A program made the translations under genes and the position numbers. The notes below the pieces were generated by a model, which had not been told where the DNA came from, searched no databases, and was given only the letters and a program-made list of their open reading frames with translations. 64,000 nucleotides of DNA from Luteolibacter ambystomatis. Its GTDB lineage: Bacteria; Verrucomicrobiota; Verrucomicrobiia; Verrucomicrobiales; Akkermansiaceae. The stretch covers positions 3,607,754-3,671,753 of the forward strand of contig NZ_CP073100.1 of NCBI RefSeq assembly GCF_018137965.1, given 5' to 3'. Position 1 is the first letter of the stretch, and every line of letters starts with the position of its first letter. Of this stretch, positions 18,094 to 26,699 are shown one piece after another.

Positions 18094-19986
18094 TCAAAAG
18101 TGCTTCAGCACCTTCGCCACCGCATTCTCGGCGGTCAGACCGTGAAGCTCACGGAGGGTGTCCGGCTTGCCGTGCTCGACGAATTCGTCCGGCCAAGCGA
18201 TGCGCTCGACCGGTGTCTTGATACCGGAGTCATGCAGCAGCTCGATCACCGCGGCGCCGAAGCCGTTGTGGGCGACGTGGTCCTCGAAGGTGCAGACCAC
18301 CTTGCACTTCTTCGCGTAGTCCTCGATCACCGTGGCATCCAGCGGCTTGATGAAGCGCGGGTTGATCAGGGCAACGGAGAGTCCCTTCTCTTCGAGCATC
18401 GCCTTCGCACAACGGGCCATTTCGAACATCGTGCCGAGGCCGATGAGCGCCACGTCGGCACCGTCGGCGACAACTTCGGCCTTGCCGATTTCGAGAACCT
18501 TCGCGGTCGGAGGAATCGGCGTGCCGTCGATGATGCCGCGCGGATAGCGGATGGCGGAGGGACCGGCCTCGTACTGGGCCATGGTGTGGAGCATGTCCAC
18601 GAACTCGGCCTCGTCCCTCGGCTGCATGAAAATGAGGTTCGGCACGTGGCGCAGGTAGCCGATGTCGAACAGACCGTGGTGCGTCGGGCCATCATCGCCG
18701 GACAGACCGCCGCGGTCCATGCACAGGCGGACCGGCAGACCCTGCAGCGCCATGTCATGGATGATCATGTCATAGGCGCGCTGCATGAAGGTGGAGTAGA
18801 TCGCGAGGAACGGCTTGAAGCCGCGTGTGGCAAGGCCGCAGGCGAAAAGCGCGGCGTGTTCCTCGGCGATGCCCACGTCGTAGTAACGCTGGGGCAGCTC
18901 CTTCTTGAAAATCTCCAGCTTGGTACCGCCGGGCATGGCGGCGGTGATGGCGACGATCTTTTCGTCCTGCTTGGCCATGTCCGTCACCGTGCGACCGAAG
19001 ATGTCCGAGCAAGTGGGGGTGGCGGTGGTGTCGGTGGAACCGTCCTCGATCTTGTAGGCACCGAGACCGTGGAACTTGCCGGGATTGTCGAGGGCGGGCT
19101 GGTAGCCGCGGCCCTTCTCCGTGATGATGTGGAGGACCACCGGCTCGTTGAGCGTCTTGAGATGCTCGAAGGTTTTGACCAGCAGCGGCAGGTTGTGGCC
19201 GTCGATCGGGCCGTAGTAGCGCAGGCCGAACTTCTCGAACAGCACGTTCGGGAACAGCAGGTTCTTCGCGCCTTCCTCGACCTTGTGGGCGAGGTTGCGG
19301 ACGGCTTTGCCTGCGATCTTTTCGACGAATTCGGCGGCCTTGCTGCGGACGGCGGAGTAAGTCGAGTGCGTCTGGAGCGCGTTGAAGTAGCGGGCGATGG
19401 CGCCGACGTTCTTGTCGATCGACCACTCGTTGTCGTTCAGCACCACGATGAACCGCTTGGTGGTTTCCGCGATGTTGTTGAGCGCTTCCAGAGTCGGTCC
19501 GCAGGTGAAGGCGGCGTCACCGGCGACTGCGACCACGTGGCTGTCGTCTCCCGCAAGATCACGGGCGGCGGCCATGCCGAGTGCGGCGGACAGGGCGGTG
19601 CCGGCGTGACCCGCTCCGTAGCAATCGTGCTCGGACTCGCTGCGCAACAGGAAGCCGTTGAGGCCCTTGTAGGTGCGGATGGTGTGGATCTGGTCGGCGC
19701 GGCCGGTCAGCATCTTGTGGACGTAGCCCTGGTGGGCGACGTCGAAGACGAAATTGTCCTTCGGGGTCGAGAAGACCCGGTGCATCGCAATCGAAAGCTC
19801 CACCACGCCGAGGTTCGGGCCGAGGTGGCCACCGGTCTTGGAAAGAGACGTGATCAGCGAATGGCGGACCTCCGCCGCGAGGGCGGGCAGATCGGCATCG
19901 GACAACCGCTTGACGTCCTCCGGGGACTTGATGCTGGAAAGGAGCGGCCCGAGGGCGGGGGGCTCAGAAGAGGCGGATGTCGTCAT
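18094..19986 (-). CDS. dxs: 1-deoxy-D-xylulose-5-phosphate synthase
   Basis: This thiamin-diphosphate enzyme of ~630 residues makes DXP from pyruvate and glyceraldehyde-3-phosphate, the entry to the MEP isoprenoid route. It shows [18 protein letters not shown] (catalytic-region His ~54), [25 protein letters not shown] (catalytic Glu) and [16 protein letters not shown]. Several conserved glycines are replaced: DVAHQ for DVGHQ, GHAGT for GHSST, and GDAAF for the ThDP motif GDG. The start at 19986 overlaps the 3' end of xseB by 23 bp; in-frame starts at 20001 and 20031 are also possible. It is the last gene of the glycosyltransferase-xseB-dxs operon. Confidence 0.92.
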   Translation of the reverse strand: MTTSASSEPPALGPLLSSIKSPEDVKRLSDADLPALAAEVRHSLITSLSKTGGHLGPNLGVVELSIAMHRVFSTPKDNFVFDVAHQGYVHKMLTGRADQIHTIRTYKGLNGFLLRSESEHDCYGAGHAGTALSAALGMAAARDLAGDDSHVVAVAGDAAFTCGPTLEALNNIAETTKRFIVVLNDNEWSIDKNVGAIARYFNALQTHSTYSAVRSKAAEFVEKIAGKAVRNLAHKVEEGAKNLLFPNVLFEKFGLRYYGPIDGHNLPLLVKTFEHLKTLNEPVVLHIITEKGRGYQPALDNPGKFHGLGAYKIEDGSTDTTATPTCSDIFGRTVTDMAKQDEKIVAITAAMPGGTKLEIFKKELPQRYYDVGIAEEHAALFACGLATRGFKPFLAIYSTFMQRAYDMIIHDMALQGLPVRLCMDRGGLSGDDGPTHHGLFDIGYLRHVPNLIFMQPRDEAEFVDMLHTMAQYEAGPSAIRYPRGIIDGTPIPPTAKVLEIGKAEVVADGADVALIGLGTMFEMARCAKAMLEEKGLSVALINPRFIKPLDATVIEDYAKKCKVVCTFEDHVAHNGFGAAVIELLHDSGIKTPVERIAWPDEFVEHGKPDTLRELHGLTAENAVAKVLKHF

Positions 19987-20296
19987 CGTCGTCAGGGTCA
20001 TCCTCCGGCGTTTCGGGCGGAGGCGCGCCACCGTGCGTGGTGGCGGCGGCGGAATCCAGAGCGTTTTCTGCCTGATTCCGCAGGGTGATCAATTCGAGCC
20101 GCTCGCGGGCGGACTTCAGCACGGTCTCGCAGCGTTTCAGGAGAGCGGAGCCCTTTTCGTAGTGGGCAACCAGGTCTTCCAGCGGCAACTGCTCCTCCTC
20201 CATCGCCTCGACCACCGCTTCCAACTCGGCAAGCGCCTCCTCGAAGCCGGGTCCGGCTTCGGGGTCGTTCGGGGTGGTTTTGCGGCGGGCGGCCAT
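19964..20296 (-). CDS. xseB: exodeoxyribonuclease VII small subunit
   Basis: This 110-residue protein has its conserved helical part at residues ~16-75: GFEEALAELEAVVEAMEEEQLPLEDLV and HYEKGSALLKRCETVLKSAR match XseB closely. XseB subunits bind the XseA catalytic subunit in the single-strand exonuclease. The C-terminal 35 residues are a low-complexity acidic tail ([14 protein letters not shown]) longer than usual. Start and stop overlap the neighbours: its ATG shares bases with the upstream gene's TAA (TAATG), and dxs begins inside its 3' end. The order xseB-dxs is common in bacteria. xseA is not in this window. Confidence 0.9.
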   Translation of the reverse strand: MAARRKTTPNDPEAGPGFEEALAELEAVVEAMEEEQLPLEDLVAHYEKGSALLKRCETVLKSARERLELITLRNQAENALDSAAATTHGGAPPPETPEDDPDDDDDIRLF

Positions 20297-22113
20297 TATT
20301 GCGCGGAGTTGGGGTCCGAGGTGCGGACCGGACGGTCGCTGTAATAGACCATGTCGTAAATGCCGAACAAATTCACCGGATACGGGTACTTCTTGTAGAT
20401 CGACTGGAGTTTCTGGTCCTTGTCGTAGAGGCGGAGGCCCGGTGGGTAGGTGGCGGCGAAGACCCGGCCGTCCATGACCAACGAGGTGAAGTCGCCGTAG
20501 TCGCGCTGGAGCGTCCCCATGTCCTCGGAGCCATGGGAACTGGGAGAGATCATGATGCCGACGGTCGGGGTGCCGAGGTCCGAGGCAATGCCTTCGAGCT
20601 TTTCGAAGCCTTTCTTGGAGTTCGGGAGCCAGATGCTCATGCGGTCCGCATACCAAGCCACGGCCCATGGCTGGTCGGAGAAGCAGATCTGGTTCGGCTT
20701 GACCCAGTTTTTAAGGCCTTGGTTGAGAGCCGGGGCGAAATAGGGTGGCCACCATGGAACGCCGCCGGAATCACGGCGATCCATGCCGAGACGGATTTTC
20801 GGCCAAATGCCCAGCACCAGCGGAGCGGCACACACCAGCACCACCACGATGTGATGGACGTTTTTGAGCAATGGATTCGCGACGACCACTTCCAGGCGGC
20901 TCCATAGGATCGACAGGAAGGCAAGGCCGTAGGCCGCCATGATCGGAGCAAAGACCAGATGGATCTGGTTCGAGTCGAGATCCTTGGCGCTGACGCCGAA
21001 TATGGACATGCCGAACGCGGCAAAGACCCACATCAGAAGGAGGGCCCAGCGGAAACGGGCGATCGAAGGGCGCTTGAAGGGGTGGAACAGGGCGATGAAG
21101 AAAATCGGAGCGACCACAATGCCGCCGAGGAACGGCACGATGTCCGTGGCCTGGAGAAGCGTGGTGCGGAGGGTTTTCATGAGAATCCCATCCAGCGACA
21201 GCGGCTTGCTGCCCAGATCGTCGGTCCGCATGATGGTGCCTTCGTTCAGGCTGTCCCCCAGGCCCTTGTAAATCATCAGGAAGCTGGTGCCGAAGGGCGA
21301 GTCGCAGACCTTCGCGGTGTGGGTGAGGCAGACGATTCCGGCCAGACCAGCGATAGCGAGGATGGAGATGGCGACGATACCGCGGGGGCGGAAAGCGATG
21401 GCGGCGAACACCACGTAACCCAGCACGATCCAGATCGCCAGCCAGTGGGTCATGGCCATCAGGGTGAAGAACACGCCGGCGACGATTGCCGGGGTGAGGG
21501 CCACCCGCCCCTCGGTGGAAGCCTCCACCGCCCGGTAGGTGAAGTAGATGCCGCATGAAAAGAGCAGCATCAGCAGCATCTGCGGCAGGCCGCTCAACGA
21601 GAAGTTCCAGAACGTCTCGCAGAACAGCATGAGAATCGCGACCACACCGGCGATCTTCGCGTCAAATATTCGTGAAACCAGCAGGTAGGTGACCCCGATG
21701 GACATCAGGAAGAACAGCGTGCTGACCGCGGCGATGATCCGATCAAGAGGATAGACCACCTGCTTGATGCTCATGTTCCAATCGTCCGCGGAATCCGCAC
21801 CCACCAGTTTCAGCACGGCGGCGTTGATCAGGGGATTCAACGGCGCGTGGTAAGTGTCCGGGAAAGCGACGAAAGCGGCGGAGCCGTTGACCTTCTGCAC
21901 CTGATGATAGGCCACCGGACGGATCATCTTGGTGGTGAAGCCGTTGCCACGGGCGATTTCACGCGCGATCTGCGCCTGGTCCATCGCCTGGGGGGCGTTG
22001 AGGCCGCGGAAGAGAATGAACAGGTTCAGAAGGGTCAGCGTGACCAGCAGCAGGAAGAAGAGGCTCCGGCGGACGATCACACCGGCGTCAATGGATTGGG
22101 ACTGGGCGCTCAT
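20296..22113 (-). CDS. polytopic membrane glycosyltransferase-like protein (GT-C/PMT type)
   Basis: This 605-residue protein has about ten hydrophobic helices, starting at residues ~16-34. The first periplasmic loop holds MDQAQIAREIARGNGFTTKM and TYHAPLNPLIN, which resembles the acidic first-loop motif of GT-C lipid-linked-sugar glycosyltransferases (PMT/ArnT-like). A soluble C-terminal part of ~130 residues follows the last helix. A lipid-linked donor is inferred and the acceptor is unknown. The stop TAA overlaps the xseB ATG, so it heads the xseB-dxs operon. The pairing with dxs would fit polyprenyl-phosphate-dependent chemistry, but that is inference. Confidence 0.62.
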   Translation of the reverse strand: MSAQSQSIDAGVIVRRSLFFLLLVTLTLLNLFILFRGLNAPQAMDQAQIAREIARGNGFTTKMIRPVAYHQVQKVNGSAAFVAFPDTYHAPLNPLINAAVLKLVGADSADDWNMSIKQVVYPLDRIIAAVSTLFFLMSIGVTYLLVSRIFDAKIAGVVAILMLFCETFWNFSLSGLPQMLLMLLFSCGIYFTYRAVEASTEGRVALTPAIVAGVFFTLMAMTHWLAIWIVLGYVVFAAIAFRPRGIVAISILAIAGLAGIVCLTHTAKVCDSPFGTSFLMIYKGLGDSLNEGTIMRTDDLGSKPLSLDGILMKTLRTTLLQATDIVPFLGGIVVAPIFFIALFHPFKRPSIARFRWALLLMWVFAAFGMSIFGVSAKDLDSNQIHLVFAPIMAAYGLAFLSILWSRLEVVVANPLLKNVHHIVVVLVCAAPLVLGIWPKIRLGMDRRDSGGVPWWPPYFAPALNQGLKNWVKPNQICFSDQPWAVAWYADRMSIWLPNSKKGFEKLEGIASDLGTPTVGIMISPSSHGSEDMGTLQRDYGDFTSLVMDGRVFAATYPPGLRLYDKDQKLQSIYKKYPYPVNLFGIYDMVYYSDRPVRTSDPNSAQ

Positions 22114-22144
22114 GGAAAATCGGATGGAAGCGGGCGATGCAGGG

Positions 22145-23518
22145 TCAGAGTCCCAATTCCTTCAGCTTGCGTTGGAGGGTGCGGCGGCTGACGCCGAGGA
22201 GTTCCGCGGCCCGGGTCCGGTTGCTCCCGGCTTGATCGAGAGCCGCCCGGATGGCGCGCGTTTCGAGCGCATGCAAGTTGAATTCCACCGGACCGGCAAG
22301 GTCCATTTTGTTGGAAACGGACAGCCCCGGAGAAGCCGTTTGTCCTTGATCCGCAAGGAACGCAGGAAGGTGCCGGACGTCTATGACGGAATCGTTACTC
22401 ATCACCACGCCGTGCTCGATGGCGGTTCTCAATTCGCGGACGTTTCCGGGCCAGGAATAGTGACGCAACCGGTCCAGTGCCGCATCCGTGAGAGGTTTGA
22501 CCGGCCGCCCGTTGTCCTTGGCGAATTCCTTCAGGAAACTGCCGGCCAGCAGCACGATGTCCTCGCGGCGGGTCCGCAGCGGCGGCATTTCGATTTTCAC
22601 CACATTCAGGCGGAAATAGAGGTCCTCGCGGAACTTCCCCTGATCCACCAGCTCGCGGAGGTTCTTGTTGGTGGCCGCGACCACCCGCACATCGATCTTG
22701 ATCGGGCTGTTGGAGCCGACCCGTTCGATGGTGCGCTCGGAAAGCGCGCGCAGCAGCTTCACCTGCGTGGCAGCGTCAATCTCGCCGATCTCATCCAGGA
22801 ACAGCGTGCCGCCATCCGCTTGCTCGAACCGGCCGATCCGCCGCTGGGCTGCTCCGGTGAAGGCGCCTTTCTCATGGCCGAAGAGTTCGCTTTCCAAGAG
22901 CTGGGGCGAAAGCGCGGCACAGTGGACGATCACCATCTTGGATTCCGGACGGCCGGAGAGATGGTGGATCGCGTGGGCGACCACCTCCTTGCCGGTGCCG
23001 CTTTCCCCCTCGATCAGGACCGTGGCACGGGTCGGCGCGACCTGATGGATGAGGTCGAATACCCGGGTCATCGCGGGGGACTTGCCGATCAGGCGGTCGA
23101 GCTTGTGGCGCTCCGAGGACTGTTGCTTGAGTTCGCGGACCTCGGTTTCCAGCTTCCTGGTCTTGAGCGCGCGCTTCAGCAACATCTCCACCTCGTCGAG
23201 GTTGAGAGGCTTGGTGACGAAGTGCCAGGCACCGCGGCGCATCGCCTCCACCGCCGTGTCCACCGAACCGTAGGCGGTCATCATGATCGCCACCGGTGGA
23301 TTCGGACGGACGAGCGCTTTTTCCAGCAGCTCCATCCCGGATTCCCCGCCCATCCGCAGGTCGGTGAGCAGCAGGTCGATGGGCTCGCTCTGGAGAATCG
23401 TCAACGCCTCGGTCGCACCACTGGCGGTATAGACGTCGAACTCCTCTTCCAAAGCCGCGCGCAGGCCCTCGCGGGTGGCGCGCTCGTCATCAACAATCAG
23501 GAGGGTGGGCTGTTGCAT
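22145..23518 (-). CDS. NtrC-family sigma-54 response regulator
   Basis: This 457-residue protein has three domains. The receiver (1-120) has DD at 10-11, the phospho-acceptor D53 in LLLTDLRM, and K103 in VTKP. The AAA+ domain (~142-375) has GESGTGKE at 171-178, the sigma-54 contact loop GAFTGA at 218-223 and GGTLFLDEIGEID. The Fis-type HTH is at the C-terminus (NRTRAAELLGVSRRTLQRKLKEL). It activates sigma-54 promoters when phosphorylated, presumably by the PAS kinase encoded just upstream. A tandem-repeat element occupies the whole 211-bp space between the two genes. No Shine-Dalgarno is evident before the ATG at 23518. Confidence 0.93.
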   Translation of the reverse strand: MQQPTLLIVDDERATREGLRAALEEEFDVYTASGATEALTILQSEPIDLLLTDLRMGGESGMELLEKALVRPNPPVAIMMTAYGSVDTAVEAMRRGAWHFVTKPLNLDEVEMLLKRALKTRKLETEVRELKQQSSERHKLDRLIGKSPAMTRVFDLIHQVAPTRATVLIEGESGTGKEVVAHAIHHLSGRPESKMVIVHCAALSPQLLESELFGHEKGAFTGAAQRRIGRFEQADGGTLFLDEIGEIDAATQVKLLRALSERTIERVGSNSPIKIDVRVVAATNKNLRELVDQGKFREDLYFRLNVVKIEMPPLRTRREDIVLLAGSFLKEFAKDNGRPVKPLTDAALDRLRHYSWPGNVRELRTAIEHGVVMSNDSVIDVRHLPAFLADQGQTASPGLSVSNKMDLAGPVEFNLHALETRAIRAALDQAGSNRTRAAELLGVSRRTLQRKLKELGL

Positions 23519-23732
23519 GGAAGAGTCGAAGGTCGGAAGGTCGGAAGGTCGGAAGGTCGGAAGGTCGGAAGGTCGGAAGGTCGGAAGGTCGGAAGGTCGG
23601 AAGGTCGGAAGGTCGGAAGGTCGGAAGGTCGGAAGGTCGGAAGGTCGGAAGGTCGGAAGGTAATGGCGTTGTAGGATAGAGCGGACGAACGAGGACTTTT
23701 AGACTTTCGACCTTCAGACCTTCGACTCTTCA
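23519..23732. repeat. 8-bp tandem repeat block with 15-bp inverted ends
   Basis: Sixteen perfect copies of GGTCGGAA run from 23531 to 23658. The block is bounded by a perfect 15-bp inverted repeat: GAAGAGTCGAAGGTC at 23520-23534 and its reverse complement at 23717-23731. The right arm continues as a degenerate form of the same 8-bp unit. The element starts one base from the regulator's ATG and ends within the kinase's stop codon. Frames through it encode a VGRSEGRK repeat, which is not a real protein. Confidence 0.9.
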
Positions 23733-24911
23733 CCCCACATCAATCACAGGGTCCTCGCCTTGGCCGAGCAGTCGCACGGTGCGTTCGCCGCGCGGGAGAT
23801 AGATGGCGATGCGGGTGCCATGCCCCTCCTCGCTGTGGATCTCGATTTCCCCGCCATGCTCGCGCACGATCCGGCGCACGATCAGCAGGCCGAGACCGCT
23901 GCCGGAGGCCTTGGTGGTACGGTAGGGCTCGAAGATGGATCCCATGTGCTCCGGAGAGATGCCGGTGCCATTGTCCTCGATGGCGATGCGGTATTCGTAG
24001 TCGTTCGCCCGGGTGCGGATGGTGATGCGGCCCTGGCCCTCGCGGAGGGCTTGGTAGGCGTTCCGCATCAGGTTGTAGAACACCTGCTGGAACTGGCCGC
24101 CATCGATCTCCGCAGGCGGCAGGGTTTCCGAGAGATCGAGTTCCACGGCGATCTTCCGCGAGGCGAGTTCCGGTTCGAGCAACCGCAGCGTTTCGTGGAG
24201 CAGGGCATTGAGGTCCGTACGCTCGCGTCGGAGCGCGGTGGGACGCACGGCGGAAAGGAACTGCTTCAGGATGGCATCCAGCCGCTTGATCTCCTCGCGC
24301 GCAGTGGTCAGATGCGTTTCCAGCGGAGCGCGGTCACCGGGCGGCAGTTTCCGGAGCTTGCGGTCCATCAGCTGGAGATGGATGTCCAACGAATTGAGCG
24401 GGTTGCCGATCTCATGAGCGACTCCCGCCGCCAGCAGGGTGAGAGCGTTGAGACGTTCGGTTTCCAGCGTTTCCTCCGCCTCGGCACGGGTGCGGGTGAG
24501 GTCACGGACCAGCATCACGTAGCCTGGCGGCGTGGTTTCCGGGCCTTCGTCGGCACTGATAGGGGCCAGATAGAAATTGAGGAAACGGTTCTCCGGATAG
24601 AACACTTCCAGATCCCGGCTTACGGTCCGGCCCGGTTTGGCGAGGGACTTCCACTCGAGACCGCGGACCTGCCGGGACAGCGGCTCACCAATGGCTTTCT
24701 CGGGATCGAGCCCGAAGAAGCCACAAGCCGCCCGGTTGACGAAAGCGATCGTCCCTTCCGGATCGAGCAGGATCACCCCCTCCAGGAGAGCCTCGAACAC
24801 CTGCTCAAGAAACCCCTTTTCCCGGATCAAGCGGGCGACGATCTGCTGGACCTCCCCCGGCTCCACCTTGTCGAGCCGGGCGACGAGCTTTTCAAGGAAG
24901 CCGGATTTCAC
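23730..24911 (-). CDS. PAS-domain sensor histidine kinase (NtrB-like)
   Basis: This 393-residue soluble kinase has an N-terminal helical stretch (1-35) and a PAS domain (~36-140; EGVILLDPEGTIAFVNRAA). The dimerisation H-box GVAHEIGNPLNSLDIHLQLM places the phosphorylated His at about 166. The HATPase domain has N-box NLMRNAYQAL, IEDNGTGIS and GSGLGLLIVRRI. There are no membrane segments, so it senses cytoplasmic signals. It precedes the NtrC-type regulator on the same strand and is its probable partner. Its stop lies within the inverted end of the tandem-repeat element. It is divergent from cutA across only 44 bp. Confidence 0.92.
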   Translation of the reverse strand: MKSGFLEKLVARLDKVEPGEVQQIVARLIREKGFLEQVFEALLEGVILLDPEGTIAFVNRAACGFFGLDPEKAIGEPLSRQVRGLEWKSLAKPGRTVSRDLEVFYPENRFLNFYLAPISADEGPETTPPGYVMLVRDLTRTRAEAEETLETERLNALTLLAAGVAHEIGNPLNSLDIHLQLMDRKLRKLPPGDRAPLETHLTTAREEIKRLDAILKQFLSAVRPTALRRERTDLNALLHETLRLLEPELASRKIAVELDLSETLPPAEIDGGQFQQVFYNLMRNAYQALREGQGRITIRTRANDYEYRIAIEDNGTGISPEHMGSIFEPYRTTKASGSGLGLLIVRRIVREHGGEIEIHSEEGHGTRIAIYLPRGERTVRLLGQGEDPVIDVG

Positions 24912-24955
24912 GGAAAAGGTTGCCAGTGTGGGGATTTCGGTCTTCAGGAAGGACC

Positions 24956-25297
24956 ATGAGTGAAGCTCTTGAGCTCCTGATCGTCCTCTGCACCTTCCCC
25001 GATCCGGAGCAGGCGCGACAGATTGGCACGGCCTTGGTGGAAACGCAACTGGCAGCCTGCGTGAATCTGCTCCCCGGCGTGGAATCCATCTACCGCTGGC
25101 AAGGGCAGATCGAAACCTCCGCCGAGGTGTTGGCGGTTTTCAAGACCACCCGCGGGGCATTTCCCGCATTTGAAGAGGCACTCACGGATCTCCACCCCTA
25201 TGAAGTGCCGGAGATTCTGGCGCTGGAACCGGCGGACGCATCCGCGGCCTACGCGGCGTGGGTATGGGAAAATGCTTCCGGCGCTCGCAATCAGTAG
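24956..25297 (+). CDS. cutA: CutA divalent-ion tolerance protein
   Basis: This 113-residue protein follows the CutA family along its length: LIVLCTFPDPEQARQIGTAL, LAACVNLLPGVESIYRWQGQ, and HPYEVPEILAL near the end. CutA proteins are trimeric PII-like folds, originally linked to copper tolerance, with unclear biochemical action. The ATG at 24956 is chosen because the family begins at that residue; the preceding bases GGAAGGACC offer a ribosome-binding site. It overlaps the convergent rhodanese gene by 7 bp. Confidence 0.92.
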   Translation: MSEALELLIVLCTFPDPEQARQIGTALVETQLAACVNLLPGVESIYRWQGQIETSAEVLAVFKTTRGAFPAFEEALTDLHPYEVPEILALEPADASAAYAAWVWENASGARNQ

Positions 25298-25647
25298 CGC
25301 GGCACCTCGGAGTCGATTGTCCGCGACCAAGCGTCGATTCCGCCCGCCATCGAGAAGACACTTTCCACGCCGTTCGCCCGGAGAAACGAGGTCGCTCGCA
25401 GCGAGCGCATGCCGTGGTGGCAATAGACCACCACACCGTTCGACGCGCCTTGCCGCAGCGCGTCGATTTTCTCCGGAAAGCTGCCAAGCGGAACCAGATC
25501 GGCTCCTTCGATCCGGCAGATGCCCCATTCCTCCGGCTCCCGACAGTCCACGAGCCACGGGCGCTCCGATTCCGGCAGGGTGGACCAGCCGGAGACTTCG
25601 GCACAGGTGACTTCCAAGGTGGCCGCCGGGTCAGGCAGCAGACTCAT
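25291..25647 (-). CDS. rhodanese-domain protein
   Basis: This 118-residue single rhodanese domain has WLVDCREPEEW at 31-41 and the active-site loop YCHHGMRS with Cys76. The loop CHHGMRS (rather than CRSGxRS) is typical of single-domain rhodaneses handling persulfide sulfur. No signal peptide is present, so it is cytoplasmic. Its ATG overlaps the stop of the upstream L,D-transpeptidase gene by 4 bp (ATGA), indicating translational coupling. Its 3' end overlaps cutA by 7 bp in convergent orientation. Confidence 0.9.
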   Translation of the reverse strand: MSLLPDPAATLEVTCAEVSGWSTLPESERPWLVDCREPEEWGICRIEGADLVPLGSFPEKIDALRQGASNGVVVYCHHGMRSLRATSFLRANGVESVFSMAGGIDAWSRTIDSEVPRY

Positions 25648-26258
25648 TGGACGATGACCGGGGTGCCGAGCTCGACGTTCTCGAAGAAGTGGCGGGCCAT
25701 GTGGTCCGGCATGCGGATGCAGCCGTGGGAGGCCGCGTAGCCCGGCAGGAAGCCGGTGTGCATGCCGATGCCATCGGAAAAGCGCATGAAATACGGCATC
25801 GGAGCCGGGTAGTAGATCTGGCCGGGCAGCACCGGGGTGCGGATATCGGCGTTGTCATTGACCATCTGGCCGGTCGCCCGATCCTTGATAGCGCCATAGG
25901 TCGAGGACTTGTGGTCCTTGTCCTTCTGAGTGATCTTGTAGCGGCCCGGAGGTGTGCCGTGGTCCTCGTTGCCGGAGGAGATCTTCGAGACCGCGACGAG
26001 CTGGCCACCCTTGTAGAAGTAGGCCTTCTGTTCCGCGCGGTTGATCCGGATAAGCGGGGCGCCGGTGGTGCCTTCGCCATCCCAGTAGGAGATGTCGTCC
26101 GGAATCGCCGGGGCGGAGTGATGCTCGCCTTTTCCGGTCGGACCGTTGTTGCGGGTGTAGCCGAGCAGATAATCGGACTTTTGCGGACCGCTGGGGGCGC
26201 AGGAAGCGACCAGAGCGGCGATGACTACGAGAATGGAACTACGGAGTGCGGCTTTCAT
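25644..26258 (-). CDS. L,D-transpeptidase lipoprotein (YkuD fold)
   Basis: This 204-residue protein has a lipoprotein signal ending LVASC (Cys20). The YkuD catalytic domain spans ~68-203. The signature is HTGFLPGYAASHGCIRM, giving H167, H178 and the nucleophile C180. Such enzymes form 3-3 peptidoglycan crosslinks or attach proteins to peptidoglycan. RINRAEQKAYFYKGG at the domain start is also family-typical. It sits first in a two-gene unit with the rhodanese (4-bp overlap). The 150 bp to the divergent fmdB-like gene should hold both promoters, but no clear -10/-35 was recognised. Confidence 0.92.
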   Translation of the reverse strand: MKAALRSSILVVIAALVASCAPSGPQKSDYLLGYTRNNGPTGKGEHHSAPAIPDDISYWDGEGTTGAPLIRINRAEQKAYFYKGGQLVAVSKISSGNEDHGTPPGRYKITQKDKDHKSSTYGAIKDRATGQMVNDNADIRTPVLPGQIYYPAPMPYFMRFSDGIGMHTGFLPGYAASHGCIRMPDHMARHFFENVELGTPVIVQ

Positions 26259-26408
26259 GTAACTAGAAAGGAAACGCGGGACGCGCGATTCTCGCCCGGA
26301 TCCGGCATCCGGTCAAGCCGACAGCCCTCGGAGCGATCTAACGGCATCGGGAGGGCGGGGCGATGGGGGTTGCTTCCCGGCGCGGGCGTGGTATGGAGGC
26401 CTTCCGCC

Positions 26409-26696
26409 ATGCCAAACTACGATTACGAATGCCAGACCTGCGGGCACCGCTTCGAAGTGTTCCAGAGCATGAACGATCCGAAGCTCACCGATTGCCCGCA
26501 CGAAGGCTGCGAGGGTCAGGTGAAGCGTCTGCTCGGCACCGGAGCGGGCCTGCTTTTCAAGGGGGCCGGATTCTACCAGACCGACTACCGCTCTTCCTCC
26601 TATCAGGCAGGCGCCAAGGCCGATGGCAGCAGCGCTCCCGCCGCCCCGGCGGCTCCTGCGGCCCCCGCCAGCGCGCCTTCCACTCCCGCGAACTGA
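26409..26696 (+). CDS. FmdB-family zinc-ribbon protein
   Basis: This 95-residue protein begins MPNYDYECQTCGHRFEVFQS, the standard FmdB zinc-ribbon start. The metal-binding cysteines are C8-x2-C11 and C29-x4-C34. After LLGTGAGLLFKGAGFYQTDY the protein ends in a low-complexity Ala/Pro/Ser tail. The role is thought to be regulatory. The true start at 26409 follows from the family N-terminus; the same frame runs open far upstream but is antisense to the L,D-transpeptidase. The next gene starts 3 bp after its stop. Confidence 0.9.
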   Translation: MPNYDYECQTCGHRFEVFQSMNDPKLTDCPHEGCEGQVKRLLGTGAGLLFKGAGFYQTDYRSSSYQAGAKADGSSAPAAPAAPAAPASAPSTPAN

Positions 26697-26699
26697 CCC

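Noticed and set aside
20299..22191. Plus-strand frames opposite the glycosyltransferase gene
   Set aside because: The minus frame has regular membrane helices and is overlap-coupled to xseB. The plus frames lack any family similarity.
23475..23733. Open frames encoding VGRSEGRK repeats, or a CRISPR array
   Set aside because: The unit is 8 bp with no spacers, so it is not CRISPR. The frames exist only because the repeat has no stop codon.
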